From Gammaproteobacteria bacterium (GTDB lineage Bacteria; Pseudomonadota; Gammaproteobacteria; SZUA-152), in the NCBI GenBank assembly GCA_022627515.1, contig JAKEGK010000069.1, positions 1 through 50,522 on the forward strand: DNA of 50,522 nt, in the 5' to 3' direction. Below the pieces are notes generated by a model. The model saw only the letters and a list, made by a program, of their open reading frames with translations. It was not told the origin of the DNA and did not search any database. The number at the start of each line of letters is the position of its first letter. Position 1 is the stretch's first letter. The translations under genes were made by a program, and so were the position numbers. Shown here piece by piece: positions 34,185-43,721 of the stretch.

Positions 34185-34369
34185 GGATTGAGTGGGAGGC
34201 TGAATTATTAGTGGTTCAACGATACAATTAAAGTTGTTTTTTCTTGGTATTCAATGCAATGATCGAACCGGTGTCAAAAAAATTATTTCATGCTACAACG
34301 TCTTTACGCAAAATGACCAGCAAATAAACAAAAATAATTAGTGTATTTAGTCATCAATGGAGTCATAAC

Positions 34370-35569
34370 ATGGACATAGGAACACCGGGAAGCGCGTCCA
34401 GCACCAAAGTGATGTTGCTTGGCAGCGGGGAATTGGGCAAGGAAGTGATTATCGCGTTACAGCGCCTGGGTGTCGAGGTGATCGCGGTTGACCGCTACGC
34501 CAACGCTCCCGGACACCAGGTAGCCCATAGCGCGCATGTGATTAATATGGCAGATGGCGGAGAGTTGCGGGCCTTGATTGAAAAAGTGCGGCCGCATATT
34601 GTGGTCCCCGAAATCGAGGCGATCGCAACAGATGCCCTGGCTGAAATCGAAGCGCAAGGCGCGATCGAAATCATCCCCACCGCAAAAGCCGCGCAGCTGA
34701 CCATGAACCGCGAAGGCATCCGGCGCCTGGCGGCGGAAAGCCTCGAGCTGCGCACCTCACGTTATGCATTTGCGGAAAGCCTGAATCAATTAAGCATGGT
34801 GATTGATTCCGTAATTGGTTACCCCTGCATCGTCAAACCGGTGATGTCTTCCTCAGGCAAAGGTCAGTCCCTGGTGGAAACACCCGGTGATGTGGAAAAC
34901 GCCTGGAATTACGCCATGAGCGGCGGAAGGGTGAACCGGGGCAAGGTGATCGTGGAAGAAAAAATTGAGTTTGATTATGAAATTACCCTGCTGACGGTGC
35001 GCGCCCTCAATGCGCAGGGCGAAATCGAAACCCGTTTTTGCGAGCCCATTGGCCACATTCAAAAACAGGGTGACTATGTTGAAAGCTGGCAGCCCCAACC
35101 GATGTCCGCGGCGGCGTTGAAAAGTTCCCAAAACATTGCCAGGGAGGTGACCGCTCATCTGGGCGGACGGGGGATTTTCGGAGTGGAATTGTTTGTCAAA
35201 GGTGATGAGGTCTGGTTCAGCGAAGTGAGCCCGCGTCCGCATGATACGGGTATGGTAACAATGATCAGCCAGCATCAAAGTGAATTTGCCTTGCATGCGA
35301 GGGCGATACTGGGACTGCCGGTGGATACCCGGTTGCGCACGCCCGGCGCCAGTGCGGTGATTTATGGTGGATTCGATGGCGCGCCCATCACCTATGAAGG
35401 CGTGGCCGAAGCATTGAGGATTCCGCAAACCGACTTGCGGCTGTTTGGCAAGCCGGAAGCTTTCGTCAAGCGGCGTATGGGCGTCGCGCTGGCCTATGGT
35501 GGCAATACCGATGAGGCCCGCGACCGCGCCAAACGGGCGGCGGCGTGCGTGAAACCGGTACACACGTAG
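34370..35569 (+). CDS. purT: Formate-dependent phosphoribosylglycinamide formyltransferase PurT
   Basis: ATP-grasp enzyme that uses formate and ATP to formylate glycinamide ribonucleotide, the folate-independent route for step three of purine synthesis. The 399-residue protein shows [14 protein letters not shown] and [14 protein letters not shown] near the N-terminus, the ATP-grasp run [16 protein letters not shown] near 150, [45 protein letters not shown] (here shown split: FGVELFV and [13 protein letters not shown]) and FGKPEA. No purine operator was recognised upstream. Confidence 0.96.
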   Translation: MDIGTPGSASSTKVMLLGSGELGKEVIIALQRLGVEVIAVDRYANAPGHQVAHSAHVINMADGGELRALIEKVRPHIVVPEIEAIATDALAEIEAQGAIEIIPTAKAAQLTMNREGIRRLAAESLELRTSRYAFAESLNQLSMVIDSVIGYPCIVKPVMSSSGKGQSLVETPGDVENAWNYAMSGGRVNRGKVIVEEKIEFDYEITLLTVRALNAQGEIETRFCEPIGHIQKQGDYVESWQPQPMSAAALKSSQNIAREVTAHLGGRGIFGVELFVKGDEVWFSEVSPRPHDTGMVTMISQHQSEFALHARAILGLPVDTRLRTPGASAVIYGGFDGAPITYEGVAEALRIPQTDLRLFGKPEAFVKRRMGVALAYGGNTDEARDRAKRAAACVKPVHT

Positions 35570-35605
35570 TCAGTATTTTATTCAATATCATGCATTATCA
35601 AATCT

Positions 35606-36310
35606 ATGTCAGATGATTCCAGAAAACTTACTCAGTCCGCGCGCGGCGATATCAATTCGTTTCTGAACAAGGTTGCACAAACCCCGCGAATAAAATCCGC
35701 CGGCGAGCGGGGGCGATTGATTTTTGCCATGGACGCGACCGCAAGCCGGGAAGCGGCGTGGGACCACGCCTGCCGGTTACAGGCGGATATGTTTACTGAA
35801 ACGGCCGCGCTGGGCGGGCTCGATATTCAATTATGCTATTACCGGGGTTACAGTGAATTCGAGGCTTCGCCCTGGATAAGCAATTCGCAGGATTTTTTGC
35901 GGCGTATGACAAACGTTAGTTGTCTGGGCGGCTACACACAGATCGAAAAAGTCCTGCGGCATGCGGTTGCGGAAACCCGGCGGAAAAAAATTGACGCACT
36001 GGTGTTTGCCGGCGATTGCCTGGAAGAAAACATCGATGAACTGTGCCGTATTGCCGGTGAACTGGCGCTGCTGGGTGTGCCGTTGTTTATTTTTCACGAA
36101 GGTCACGATCCGGTTGCCGCCATGGGATTTAAACAACTGGCGGAATTGACACACGGCGCGTATTGCCCGTTTGACAGCAACAGCGCGCAACAATTGAAAG
36201 AATTACTGGGAGCAGTGGCGGTATACGCGGCCGGAGGGCGCAAGGCGTTGGAAAACTACAACAAACGCCAGGGCAAGGAGGTATTGCAGTTGCTCCAGCG
36301 TAAGCCGTGA
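35606..36310 (+). CDS. Soluble VWA-domain protein
   Basis: Cytoplasmic protein of 234 residues with a von Willebrand A fold. The metal site motif DATAS near residue 43 (DxSxS-like with Thr in place of the first Ser), GGYTQIEKVLRHA near 110 and FAGDCLEEN near 133 correspond to the three MIDAS loops. No signal peptide or membrane segment. It is followed 14 bases later by the DnaJ membrane protein, so the two should be co-transcribed. The function is not known; VWA domains usually mediate metal-dependent protein contacts. Confidence 0.82.
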   Translation: MSDDSRKLTQSARGDINSFLNKVAQTPRIKSAGERGRLIFAMDATASREAAWDHACRLQADMFTETAALGGLDIQLCYYRGYSEFEASPWISNSQDFLRRMTNVSCLGGYTQIEKVLRHAVAETRRKKIDALVFAGDCLEENIDELCRIAGELALLGVPLFIFHEGHDPVAAMGFKQLAELTHGAYCPFDSNSAQQLKELLGAVAVYAAGGRKALENYNKRQGKEVLQLLQRKP

Positions 36311-36324
36311 TGATGAGGTAAGTC

Positions 36325-37083
36325 GTGCGTATCCTGATCATTTTAATCGCGGTTGCTTTTTTGCTGCTTGGGCTGCGTTTCCTGGCCAGGAAATCCACCC
36401 TGGATTGGAAAAAACTTGGCCGCTGGTTAATGTTCGTGTTAGCTGGCGGATTGTTGCTGTTTCTGTTGGCGACTGGCCGCTTACACTGGTTATTTGCGCT
36501 GGTTGCCGCTGCGTTGCCTGTTCTCTACCGGTTACTCCCCTTGTTGCGTTATGTGCCAGTGTTGCGGAATTTATACCGCCGTTATCAGTCCAGCCGGCAG
36601 GGAACATCATCCGCTTCGGCCGCACAGACATCAACGGTTCAATCCGCATATCTGCGCATGATGCTCAACCATGATACGGGTGACATGGACGGGGAAGTGC
36701 TGCTTGGTCAATTCAAGGGGCAGCGTCTGCAAAAGCTCGATCTGGAGCAACTGTTAGCGTTGCTTGGCGAGTGCCGGCATGATCAGGATTCACAGGCATT
36801 GCTGATGGCTTACCTGGACCGGACGCATGCCGATTGGCGTGATAATGTGACGGCGCAAGAGCGTTATGAAGAGCAGCAAAAAACGCAATCGCCTTCCGGC
36901 AGGGTAAAAATGAGTAAACAGGAAGCCTATGAAATTCTGGGATTAAGCGCGGATGCAACGGAAGCAGACATTATCAAGGCGCATCGCCGTTTAATGCAAA
37001 AATTGCATCCGGACCAGGGTGGATCAACCTATCTCGCCACCAAGATAAATCTGGCGAAAGACGTGCTGTTAAAAAAATCATGA
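36325..37083 (+). CDS. Membrane-anchored J-domain protein
   Basis: A 252-residue protein with two to three membrane segments in the first 75 residues, a cytoplasmic linker, a helical region with DGEVLLGQFKGQRLQKLDL, and a C-terminal J domain (about 188-252) containing the Hsp70-activating motif HPD in QKLHPDQGG. It should recruit DnaK to a membrane site. The start is GTG at 36325 with TGAGGTAA before it. It differs from DjlA in topology, having several N-terminal helices and no TerB-like motif that I can identify. The adjacent VWA protein may be its client or partner, an inference from the operon only. Confidence 0.84.
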   Translation: MRILIILIAVAFLLLGLRFLARKSTLDWKKLGRWLMFVLAGGLLLFLLATGRLHWLFALVAAALPVLYRLLPLLRYVPVLRNLYRRYQSSRQGTSSASAAQTSTVQSAYLRMMLNHDTGDMDGEVLLGQFKGQRLQKLDLEQLLALLGECRHDQDSQALLMAYLDRTHADWRDNVTAQERYEEQQKTQSPSGRVKMSKQEAYEILGLSADATEADIIKAHRRLMQKLHPDQGGSTYLATKINLAKDVLLKKS

Positions 37084-37100
37084 GACGGCGCGAACCAGCG

Positions 37101-37406
37101 TCATTCTTCGGATTGATGGTTCTTGGGTTTTTTCGGAGTCAGTTCCACGACCACATTTTTTTGCGGTTCATCGATGAAGTGGGGTTTTGACGTGGATGGC
37201 CTGCCCTGTTCGATGAGGATTTCCGCTTCACGCGATGCAATCAATTGCAGGCAATCGCGTATACCCTGAATCGTGGTCTCCGACAAGGGATGTTTCATGC
37301 CCGGGGGCGTCACAGTATCTTTTGCGATGTCGGTTAAAACGCGCCGGCACATGCGCAATATCCGCTGCTCTTTGGTGAGGGTGGAGGTCGGGTCTTCCGA
37401 AGCCAT
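37101..37406 (-). CDS. Small conserved protein, possibly ScpA-like annotation group
   Basis: A 101-residue soluble protein with KEQRILRMCRRVLTDIAKDT and PPGMKHPLSETTIQGIRDCLQLI, ending in a charged tail. I recall similar short gammaproteobacterial proteins that carry the label segregation and condensation protein A, but I am not sure the label is meaningful: this is far shorter than true ScpA. No membrane segment is visible. It converges on the DnaJ gene with 17 bases between the stops and is divergent from the next gene. Confidence 0.68.
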   Translation of the reverse strand: MASEDPTSTLTKEQRILRMCRRVLTDIAKDTVTPPGMKHPLSETTIQGIRDCLQLIASREAEILIEQGRPSTSKPHFIDEPQKNVVVELTPKKPKNHQSEE

Positions 37407-37664
37407 GCGGGGCTCCCTGAATGGTTAAGGTTGTACAGGCGCAATATTGTGACATAATTCAATGGGCTGCTGCCAATAGCATTTAAAGTATATTTAAGCG
37501 ATTAAAAATGAATGCCATGACTAATTCAAGGCTAACCGGATTCACGATGTAACAATTTTCATTTCGATTCATCTTAAAGATCAATGGCTACCGGATATGA
37601 TTCGTTGATTGGCCTGTAGCAGCAAATTGGCTGAATTAAAAAATTTTCAGATAAGGATTTTTAC

Positions 37665-39851
37665 ATGTCCAGAACAATCGTGAGCCGTTTGCTGCTGTTT
37701 GGTGCTATCGCTGCGCTGGTTGCAGCTTATTTTGTTTTCGGCCTGGGACAGTACCTGACACTCGACTATTTAAAGTCACAACAAACCGAATTCATCAAGT
37801 TCTATTATAGTAACCAGCTGCTCACCATTGGCGTCTACTTTGCCATCTATGTAACCGTGACCGCGCTATCGTTGCCGGGCGCGGCGATCATGACGCTTGC
37901 GGCCGGCGCCATTTTTGGTATTGCCATGGGTACTCTGATCGTATCGTTCGCCAGCACCATTGGCGCGACTCTCGCGTTTCTGTTCTCGCGTTTTTTGTTG
38001 CGCAATTTTATTCAGAACAGGTTTCAGGACAAACTGATTTCCATCAACGATGGAATACGCAAAGACGGCGCATTTTATCTGTTTACCTTGCGCCTGATTC
38101 CGCTGTTCCCGTTTTTTATCATTAATCTTCTGATGGGTGTTACGCCCATTAAGACCCTGCAGTTTTTTCTGGTCAGCCAGATCGGCATGCTTCCCGGCAC
38201 GATTGTTTATGTGAACGCCGGTTCACAAATAGCCGCCATCGATTCGTTGCGGGGAATTTTATCGCCGGGACTTGTAACAGCTTTCGTCTTGCTGGGAATT
38301 TTTCCCTTGCTGGCAAAAAAGGGCGTCGAGTTATTAAAGATCCGCAAGTATGCGCGGCATTTCCTGAAACCGCGCCGCTTTGATTACAACATGGTTGTCA
38401 TAGGCGCCGGCTCCGCTGGCCTGGTGACGGCGTATATCGCGTCGGCCCTTAAGGCGAAAGTGGCTTTGATCGAAAAGCACAAGATGGGCGGTGACTGCCT
38501 GAATACCGGCTGCGTTCCCAGCAAGGCGTTAATCCGTTCTGCGAGGATTTTAAATTACGTAAGGCGCGCCAAAGAGTTTGGCTTTAAAAAGGGGGTGATC
38601 GAGTATGACTTTGCGCAAATCATGGAACGAGTGCAACGTGTTATTAAAAAGATAGAGCCCCATGATTCGGCGGAACGATACACCCGGCTGGGCGTGGAAT
38701 GTATTAAGGGGGAAGCGAGGATTATTACTCCCTACGAAGTGCGCGTGAACGGGCGCTCCCTGATAACCGAGAATATCGTGATCGCCACCGGCGCCAGCCC
38801 TTTTGTGCCGGAGATCGACGGCCTGGAGATGGTGGATTACCTGACTTCAGACACCGTCTGGAACCTGCGCACCCAGCCGCAAAAAATGATTGTGCTGGGT
38901 GGCGGCCCGGTCGGCTGCGAATTGGCGCAATGTTTTCAACGCCTCGGCACCGAGGTAACAATCGTGGAACGCAATGCCCGGCTGCTTAACCGCGAGGACA
39001 AGGAGGTGTCCCTGCATGTGATGGAAAGCTTCAAAAGAGACGGCATTCGTGTATTAACCAATTTCAGCGCCAAACGTGTGGTGGTTGACGGGCAGAAAAA
39101 ATACCTTGTTTGTGACTATCAGGGTAAATCATTCCCGATTCCATTTGACGAGATTCTGATTGCCCTGGGCCGCAAACCCAATGTGGAAGGATTTGGCATG
39201 GAAGCGCTTAACATCCATACTTCGGTGCAGGGCAACATTGAGACCGATGAGTTCCTGAGAACCAACTATCCCAATATCTACGCATGTGGCGACGTGGCAG
39301 GGCCTTATCAGTTTACCCACATGGCTTCACATCAGGCATGGTATGCGGCGGTGAATGCGTTGTTCAAGCCATTTAAAAAATTCCGCGTAAACTATTCGGT
39401 AGTCCCCTGGGCGATTTATACCGATCCCGAGGTCGCCCGTGTGGGTTTAAATGAAATCGAAGCCAGCGCAAAAGGAATACCGTATGAAGTGACCCGCTAT
39501 GGAATTGAAGATCTCGACCGCGCGATTGCCGATGAAGAGGGTCATGGCCTGGTCAAAGTACTGACTGTGCCGGGAAAAGACAAAATTCTCGGGGCAACCA
39601 TAATCGGTCACCATGCCGGGGAGTTAATCGGGGAGTTTGTCACCGCCATGACTCACGGTTTAGGTCTGGAAAAAATCCTGGGCACCATTCATATTTATCC
39701 CACTTTTACCGAAGCCAACAAATATGCGGCCGGTAACTGGAAAAAATCCCATAAACCGGAACGCGTGTTAGGGTGGCTCAACTGGTTTCACCGCTGGCGG
39801 CGCCTGCGCGGAACCCAGCAACACAAGGCGCATTCATCAATCATTGGTTAA
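37665..39851 (+). CDS. VTT membrane domain fused to FAD-dependent disulfide oxidoreductase
   Basis: A 728-residue fusion. Residues 1-230 form a TVP38/TMEM64 (VTT, DedA-like) membrane domain with about five to six helices and LPGAAIMTLAAGAIFG and LRLIPLFPFFIINLLMG. Residues 243-715 are a pyridine-nucleotide disulfide oxidoreductase: FAD motif VIGAGSAGL, redox-active Cys278 and Cys283 in GGDCLNTGCVPSKAL, NADH motif VLGGGPVGCELAQ, and YACGDVAG. The C-terminal catalytic His of lipoamide dehydrogenase is Tyr here (HIYPTFTEA), as in many members of this fused family. It should oxidise or reduce a membrane-near substrate; which one is unknown. Confidence 0.9.
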   Translation: MSRTIVSRLLLFGAIAALVAAYFVFGLGQYLTLDYLKSQQTEFIKFYYSNQLLTIGVYFAIYVTVTALSLPGAAIMTLAAGAIFGIAMGTLIVSFASTIGATLAFLFSRFLLRNFIQNRFQDKLISINDGIRKDGAFYLFTLRLIPLFPFFIINLLMGVTPIKTLQFFLVSQIGMLPGTIVYVNAGSQIAAIDSLRGILSPGLVTAFVLLGIFPLLAKKGVELLKIRKYARHFLKPRRFDYNMVVIGAGSAGLVTAYIASALKAKVALIEKHKMGGDCLNTGCVPSKALIRSARILNYVRRAKEFGFKKGVIEYDFAQIMERVQRVIKKIEPHDSAERYTRLGVECIKGEARIITPYEVRVNGRSLITENIVIATGASPFVPEIDGLEMVDYLTSDTVWNLRTQPQKMIVLGGGPVGCELAQCFQRLGTEVTIVERNARLLNREDKEVSLHVMESFKRDGIRVLTNFSAKRVVVDGQKKYLVCDYQGKSFPIPFDEILIALGRKPNVEGFGMEALNIHTSVQGNIETDEFLRTNYPNIYACGDVAGPYQFTHMASHQAWYAAVNALFKPFKKFRVNYSVVPWAIYTDPEVARVGLNEIEASAKGIPYEVTRYGIEDLDRAIADEEGHGLVKVLTVPGKDKILGATIIGHHAGELIGEFVTAMTHGLGLEKILGTIHIYPTFTEANKYAAGNWKKSHKPERVLGWLNWFHRWRRLRGTQQHKAHSSIIG

Positions 39852-39868
39852 TCAGGTTTTACTGTTCC

Positions 39869-40309
39869 ATGAAAAAATCCTTTTGGGAAACCAAATCTCT
39901 CAGTGAACTTAACCGGGAGGAATGGGAAGCGCTTTGTGACGGCTGCGGCCGTTGTTGCCTGGTCAAACTGGAGGATGAGGAAAACGGAGATATTCATTAC
40001 ACCAGCGTGGCGTGTAAACTGCTTGATCTTGAAACCTGCCGTTGCACGAACTACCAAAACCGCGCGCAACTGATGCCCGAATGTGTCATTGTGACTCCGC
40101 AAGTGCTGGACCGGCTGCATTGGATGCCCTCGACCTGCGCATACCGGCTGTTAGGGGAAGGTAAACCTTTACCGCCATGGCATCCGTTGATCAGCGGCAA
40201 TCCGCATTCGGTTGATCTGGCGGGGATCTCCGTCCGCGGCCGTGTTTATCAGCAAGCGCAAATCAATGAAGATGACGTGCAGGACTATATTGTTACCTGG
40301 CCGGAGTAA
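39869..40309 (+). CDS. YcgN family cysteine-cluster protein (UPF0260)
   Basis: A 146-residue cytoplasmic protein with the family pattern KSFWETKSLSELNREEWEALCDGCGRCCL at its N-terminus (motif CDGCGRCC), then CKLLDLETCRC, and MPSTCAYRLL. The cysteines could bind an iron-sulfur cluster or zinc. The function is unknown. The ATG at 39869 is chosen from family alignment; the frame continues upstream into the preceding gene. It lies 17 bases after the VTT-oxidoreductase and may be translated from the same message. Confidence 0.88.
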   Translation: MKKSFWETKSLSELNREEWEALCDGCGRCCLVKLEDEENGDIHYTSVACKLLDLETCRCTNYQNRAQLMPECVIVTPQVLDRLHWMPSTCAYRLLGEGKPLPPWHPLISGNPHSVDLAGISVRGRVYQQAQINEDDVQDYIVTWPE

Positions 40310-40441
40310 TTTTCAATTGCGCGGTGTTCAGAGGCAGGAATTTTCCTCTATAGAATGATTAAAACAATTTAATTGAAATTGCGCGGCGCCTTGTTAGTCT
40401 ACAGGGGCGGGCTGAAAAAAATTTATGAAGGAAGGTGTGGC

Positions 40442-41536
40442 ATGGCAACAGACGAACGTGAAGTCCGCGAAATACGGCTAGATCCCGTTGTTCCCACCGA
40501 ATCGGTACTCGTGTCCACGGTGCGCAATCTGCGGCCGCGCAAAAAGGAACAGCCCGCGCCGCGTGACACGCGGTCACAGGTCAAGGAATGCCCTTTCTGC
40601 GCCGGCAATGAAAGCATGACACCACAGGCGATCGCCGAATATCGGGAGCAGGATCACTGGACAATCCGCATCGTCGAGAATCTTTATCCGGTGTTAAGTT
40701 CCGCAGCGCAGGGCACAACATTCAACGAGGGGCTGCGTCAGGCCATCGATGGCTACGGCCGGCACGAAGTTATTATTGATCATCATAATCACGGTATCGC
40801 TATCCACGAAATGACGGAACAGCACCTGGGGCGCCTGTTTTCCGCTTATCAAACACGCATGACGGAGCTTTATCGAAGTGATCCGCGATTGCGTTACGTG
40901 CTGGTATTCAAAAACTTCGGTCCTGCCGCTGGCGCGAGTATTCCCCACACCCATAGTCAGATGATCGCATTGCCGGTAATTCCGGAAAATGTGCAGGCGG
41001 AGGTTCATTTCAGCGCCGCCTATCACCGGCAGCATCACCACTGCGTGTATTGCGCGCTGATTAATGACGCGTTGTCCTTTACGGCAACGGTCTATGACCG
41101 GGAGACGGGGGAATCACAGCGGCAATTGCATGTTGATACTTATGTTGTTGAAAAAAGCGAGCACTTTATTGCCATCAAACCTTTTGCCAGCCGGTTTGAG
41201 TGGGAAATACATATTCTGCCGCTCAATCATCAGGCGGACTTTATCGATGTGCCGCAAGAAATGCTCCTGGACTTCGCCGGGGTATTTCGAAACACCATGG
41301 CGCGTCTGGACGCCGTATTGGGCGGCGCTCAATATAATTATTTTTTGCATACCCTGCCGCACAATTTTTCCGAGCAGAATTACCGGCACAGTTATCACTG
41401 GCATCTGGAAATATGTCCGCGCACCAGCATACCCAGCGGTTTTGAACTGGGTTCGGGTTTACATGTCAACACGGTGAGTCCGGAGGCGGCGGCAAAACAG
41501 CTTCGTGAAATACAACTGCAAACGCTGACCGGCTAA
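40442..41536 (+). CDS. GalT-family nucleotidylyltransferase
   Basis: HIT-superfamily hexose-1-phosphate nucleotidylyltransferase, either galactose-1-phosphate uridylyltransferase or the related ADP-glucose phosphorylase type. The active-site region GASIPHTHSQMIALP contains H-T-H-S-Q, which matches the H-x-H-x-Q nucleophile pattern. CPFCAGNE near residue 55 gives zinc-ligand cysteines, and a second HWHLEICPR lies near 320. The ATG at 40442 follows AAGGAAGG; a TTG at 40373 would add 23 residues without a ribosome site. No galK or galE is nearby, so I leave the substrate open. Confidence 0.82.
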   Translation: MATDEREVREIRLDPVVPTESVLVSTVRNLRPRKKEQPAPRDTRSQVKECPFCAGNESMTPQAIAEYREQDHWTIRIVENLYPVLSSAAQGTTFNEGLRQAIDGYGRHEVIIDHHNHGIAIHEMTEQHLGRLFSAYQTRMTELYRSDPRLRYVLVFKNFGPAAGASIPHTHSQMIALPVIPENVQAEVHFSAAYHRQHHHCVYCALINDALSFTATVYDRETGESQRQLHVDTYVVEKSEHFIAIKPFASRFEWEIHILPLNHQADFIDVPQEMLLDFAGVFRNTMARLDAVLGGAQYNYFLHTLPHNFSEQNYRHSYHWHLEICPRTSIPSGFELGSGLHVNTVSPEAAAKQLREIQLQTLTG

Positions 41537-41706
41537 GTAAAGACCGCGACTTCAATCCAGCCGTTCGGGAAACTTCGTCACCCCCCTGTTAAGGAAAACA
41601 GTTATCCGCCATTAGCCTGCTCTATGATCAGTGCGGCGACATTAACGAATTTAATGGTTTGCAGTGTGTTTTTCAAAGGTCGCCGGGTGTTGGAATCATT
41701 CACAGA

Positions 41707-41715
41707 TTATCCACA
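41707..41715 (+). promoter_or_regulatory. DnaA box 1
   Basis: Perfect TTATCCACA, the high-affinity DnaA site. Confidence 0.75.
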
Positions 41716-41781
41716 CAGATTTTCATCAGTTGTCTATCAAGCGATCTGGTTTTGGCCATTTGATGTGTCTAAAAAAATTTT

Positions 41782-41790
41782 TTATCCACA
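41782..41790 (+). promoter_or_regulatory. DnaA box 2
   Basis: Perfect TTATCCACA in the same direction, 75 bases after box 1, with an AT-rich left flank. Confidence 0.75.
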
Positions 41791-42224
41791 CTTTCATTTT
41801 CCAAGATAGCGTCTATTCTTAATGTAATTTATTAGTTATACCGGGTAGACAGCGGATTTGAGTTCATGGCTCGCAGTTGTCCAGATTGTTAAGCCATCTG
41901 AATCAATAACGCTGATGAAGCATGTGCGATTCTTGATATGGGGTCATATTACTAAGACTCGTACGCATTCTCATCAGTACAAAATTTAATACCCAAAATA
42001 ACTAAACATAAAAAAAATAAAATTCCTGACTTTAGATATTGGATGTCAGGATTTCAACGACAGTAAGACTCTCAAAGCTATTAACAGCAAGTTATGTTGT
42101 GGCATGCGCATTGATTTGACAACGGTATGCGGCTATCGCACCGGGTGAAAATCAGGCGATGCATAGTAAATGATTTGTTGCATAACTTAACTAACGTCAA
42201 CCAATAAAAAAAGGCTTTACTGTC

Positions 42225-43583
42225 ATGGTGGCTATAGCAAAACGGCTGGTTCCGGCACACAAAATTTCGTTACTGCAACGCGAGCATTTCAAGGCTACAC
42301 ACGACCCGGTGACAGGGTTATTGAACCAGATTGCGCTGGATGAGCACATCGAGCAGCAACTCATGGTCAGTGCGCGTTACGACAAATCATTTGCCCTGTT
42401 AATGGTTGAGCTTGATCCGTATCAGGAATTTGTCGGCATTAACAGCAAGATAACAACCAACGCGGTATTGCTTGATTTTGCCAAGAGGATCAAATGCTGT
42501 GTCCGCCGTACTGATACCGTGGCGCGCGTGGAAAGCAATGTTTTCAGCATTCTGTTGCCTGATATCCAGAACTTCCGTAATGTCGTTAAGGTGGTAGAGA
42601 ACATCAACCATCAACTGCTTGATCCGTTCCTTGTGAAGGATGCCCAGTATGTTGTTAACGCCGTTATCGGGATTGAAGTTTTCCCCAATAAGGAAAAGAC
42701 GCATAAATCCTTCAGTGAAAACGCATTCATCGCGATGTGCCGCGCCAAAAATATCACGGGCAGGAATTATGTTTTTTACGATGATGATCTGGACCAGAGC
42801 GTTTGCCGGCGGATCAGCCTGGAAAATTCCATTCGTGAAGCCATTGAGCAACAGGAATACGATATTCACTATTTACCGGTGAACAGTATCCGGGGCAATG
42901 AGCTGTCATATGTGCAGGCCGATGTCGCCTGGCATTCCGGCCAATTGCGTGACATGGATCCCGATACGATTAATGAGTATATCGAAACAATGGAGTTATC
43001 GAAACTATTCGGTGATATCCAGCTTTCCATGATTTGTCAGAAACTGACTCACTGGGAACATGATATTGAATTTGGCAACAAGCCGGTGTTGCTTGCGCTC
43101 GGCGATTCCCGGCTCAACGATCAGCAAACTCCGAGTCGATATAAAAAAATAGTTACAGCCGCGGGAGTGGCGCCCGAAAGAATCGGATTGGTAATAAAGG
43201 AAAGCCAGATTCTTCAGGATATTGAATTCGCGCAGCACCAGATCCGCGCGTTCAAGCAGGAAGGTTTCAAAGTCATTATCGACAGATTCTGTTGCGGCCT
43301 GGCTTACCTGGGAAAGTTTTCACCGGGCATGGTGGACATGATCCGGCTGGATGGCGAGATCGTTTCGCGGCTTGATGAGCGCATTGAATGGCTGTGCGTG
43401 GTTGAAGGGCTGATTCGCATTGCCCGCCAGCTCAATATCCAAACCATAGTTGACGGCATAGACAATGATTTTCAGTATCAAACGCTATTGAACGTCAGCG
43501 CGGATTACTGGCAAGGTGATTATGTGTTTATTTTAAGTAATGGCATGGAGACGCCTGTTGCCGGCAACAAGAGTACACGATAG
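42225..43583 (+). CDS. Degenerate GGDEF-EAL protein, probably catalytically dead
   Basis: A 452-residue soluble protein with the fold of tandem diguanylate cyclase and phosphodiesterase domains but broken catalytic motifs. In the GGDEF domain (about 20-190) HDPVTGLLN is kept, but the A-site is ESNVF at 103-107 instead of GGDEF. In the EAL domain (about 195-440) EAL is QAD near 230, DDFG is DRFC near 352, and the later Glu motif is VDGIDN. It should neither make nor cleave cyclic di-GMP and may instead bind it or a protein, as other degenerate members do. No sensor domain or membrane helix is visible. Confidence 0.8.
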   Translation: MVAIAKRLVPAHKISLLQREHFKATHDPVTGLLNQIALDEHIEQQLMVSARYDKSFALLMVELDPYQEFVGINSKITTNAVLLDFAKRIKCCVRRTDTVARVESNVFSILLPDIQNFRNVVKVVENINHQLLDPFLVKDAQYVVNAVIGIEVFPNKEKTHKSFSENAFIAMCRAKNITGRNYVFYDDDLDQSVCRRISLENSIREAIEQQEYDIHYLPVNSIRGNELSYVQADVAWHSGQLRDMDPDTINEYIETMELSKLFGDIQLSMICQKLTHWEHDIEFGNKPVLLALGDSRLNDQQTPSRYKKIVTAAGVAPERIGLVIKESQILQDIEFAQHQIRAFKQEGFKVIIDRFCCGLAYLGKFSPGMVDMIRLDGEIVSRLDERIEWLCVVEGLIRIARQLNIQTIVDGIDNDFQYQTLLNVSADYWQGDYVFILSNGMETPVAGNKSTR

Positions 43584-43721
43584 ACCGGGTTGATCTTTGC
43601 CTGTACGCGGATATCGCCGGAGGATGAGTTCATAATCATTGGTTTTTAATGAACTTCATAGATCCTTAAGAGAAAAACGCCTTATCTAAATCCTTTGCAA
43701 TTAACCTAAGCGAAAACAAAA

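Larger units (their letters stand above)
41537..42224. other. Intergenic region with DnaA boxes
   Basis: A 688-base AT-rich non-coding region. It contains two perfect DnaA boxes (41707-41715 and 41782-41790), a weaker box-like TTATCCGCC at 41602-41610, A/T runs around the second box, and a short hairpin (TCCTGAC/GTCAGGA at about 42024-42052) flanked by an A-run that would act as a terminator only on the minus strand, where no gene precedes it. A 61-codon frame at 41624-41809 covers the boxes and is not protein-like. Confidence 0.6.

Noticed and set aside
34270-34340. Possible purine operator before purT
   Set aside because: ACGCAAA near 34309 matches only one half of the PurR consensus and there is no symmetric partner.
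41537-42224. Chromosomal replication origin
   Set aside because: Only two good DnaA boxes and none of the usual origin neighbours (dnaA, dnaN, mnmG, rpmH) are present.
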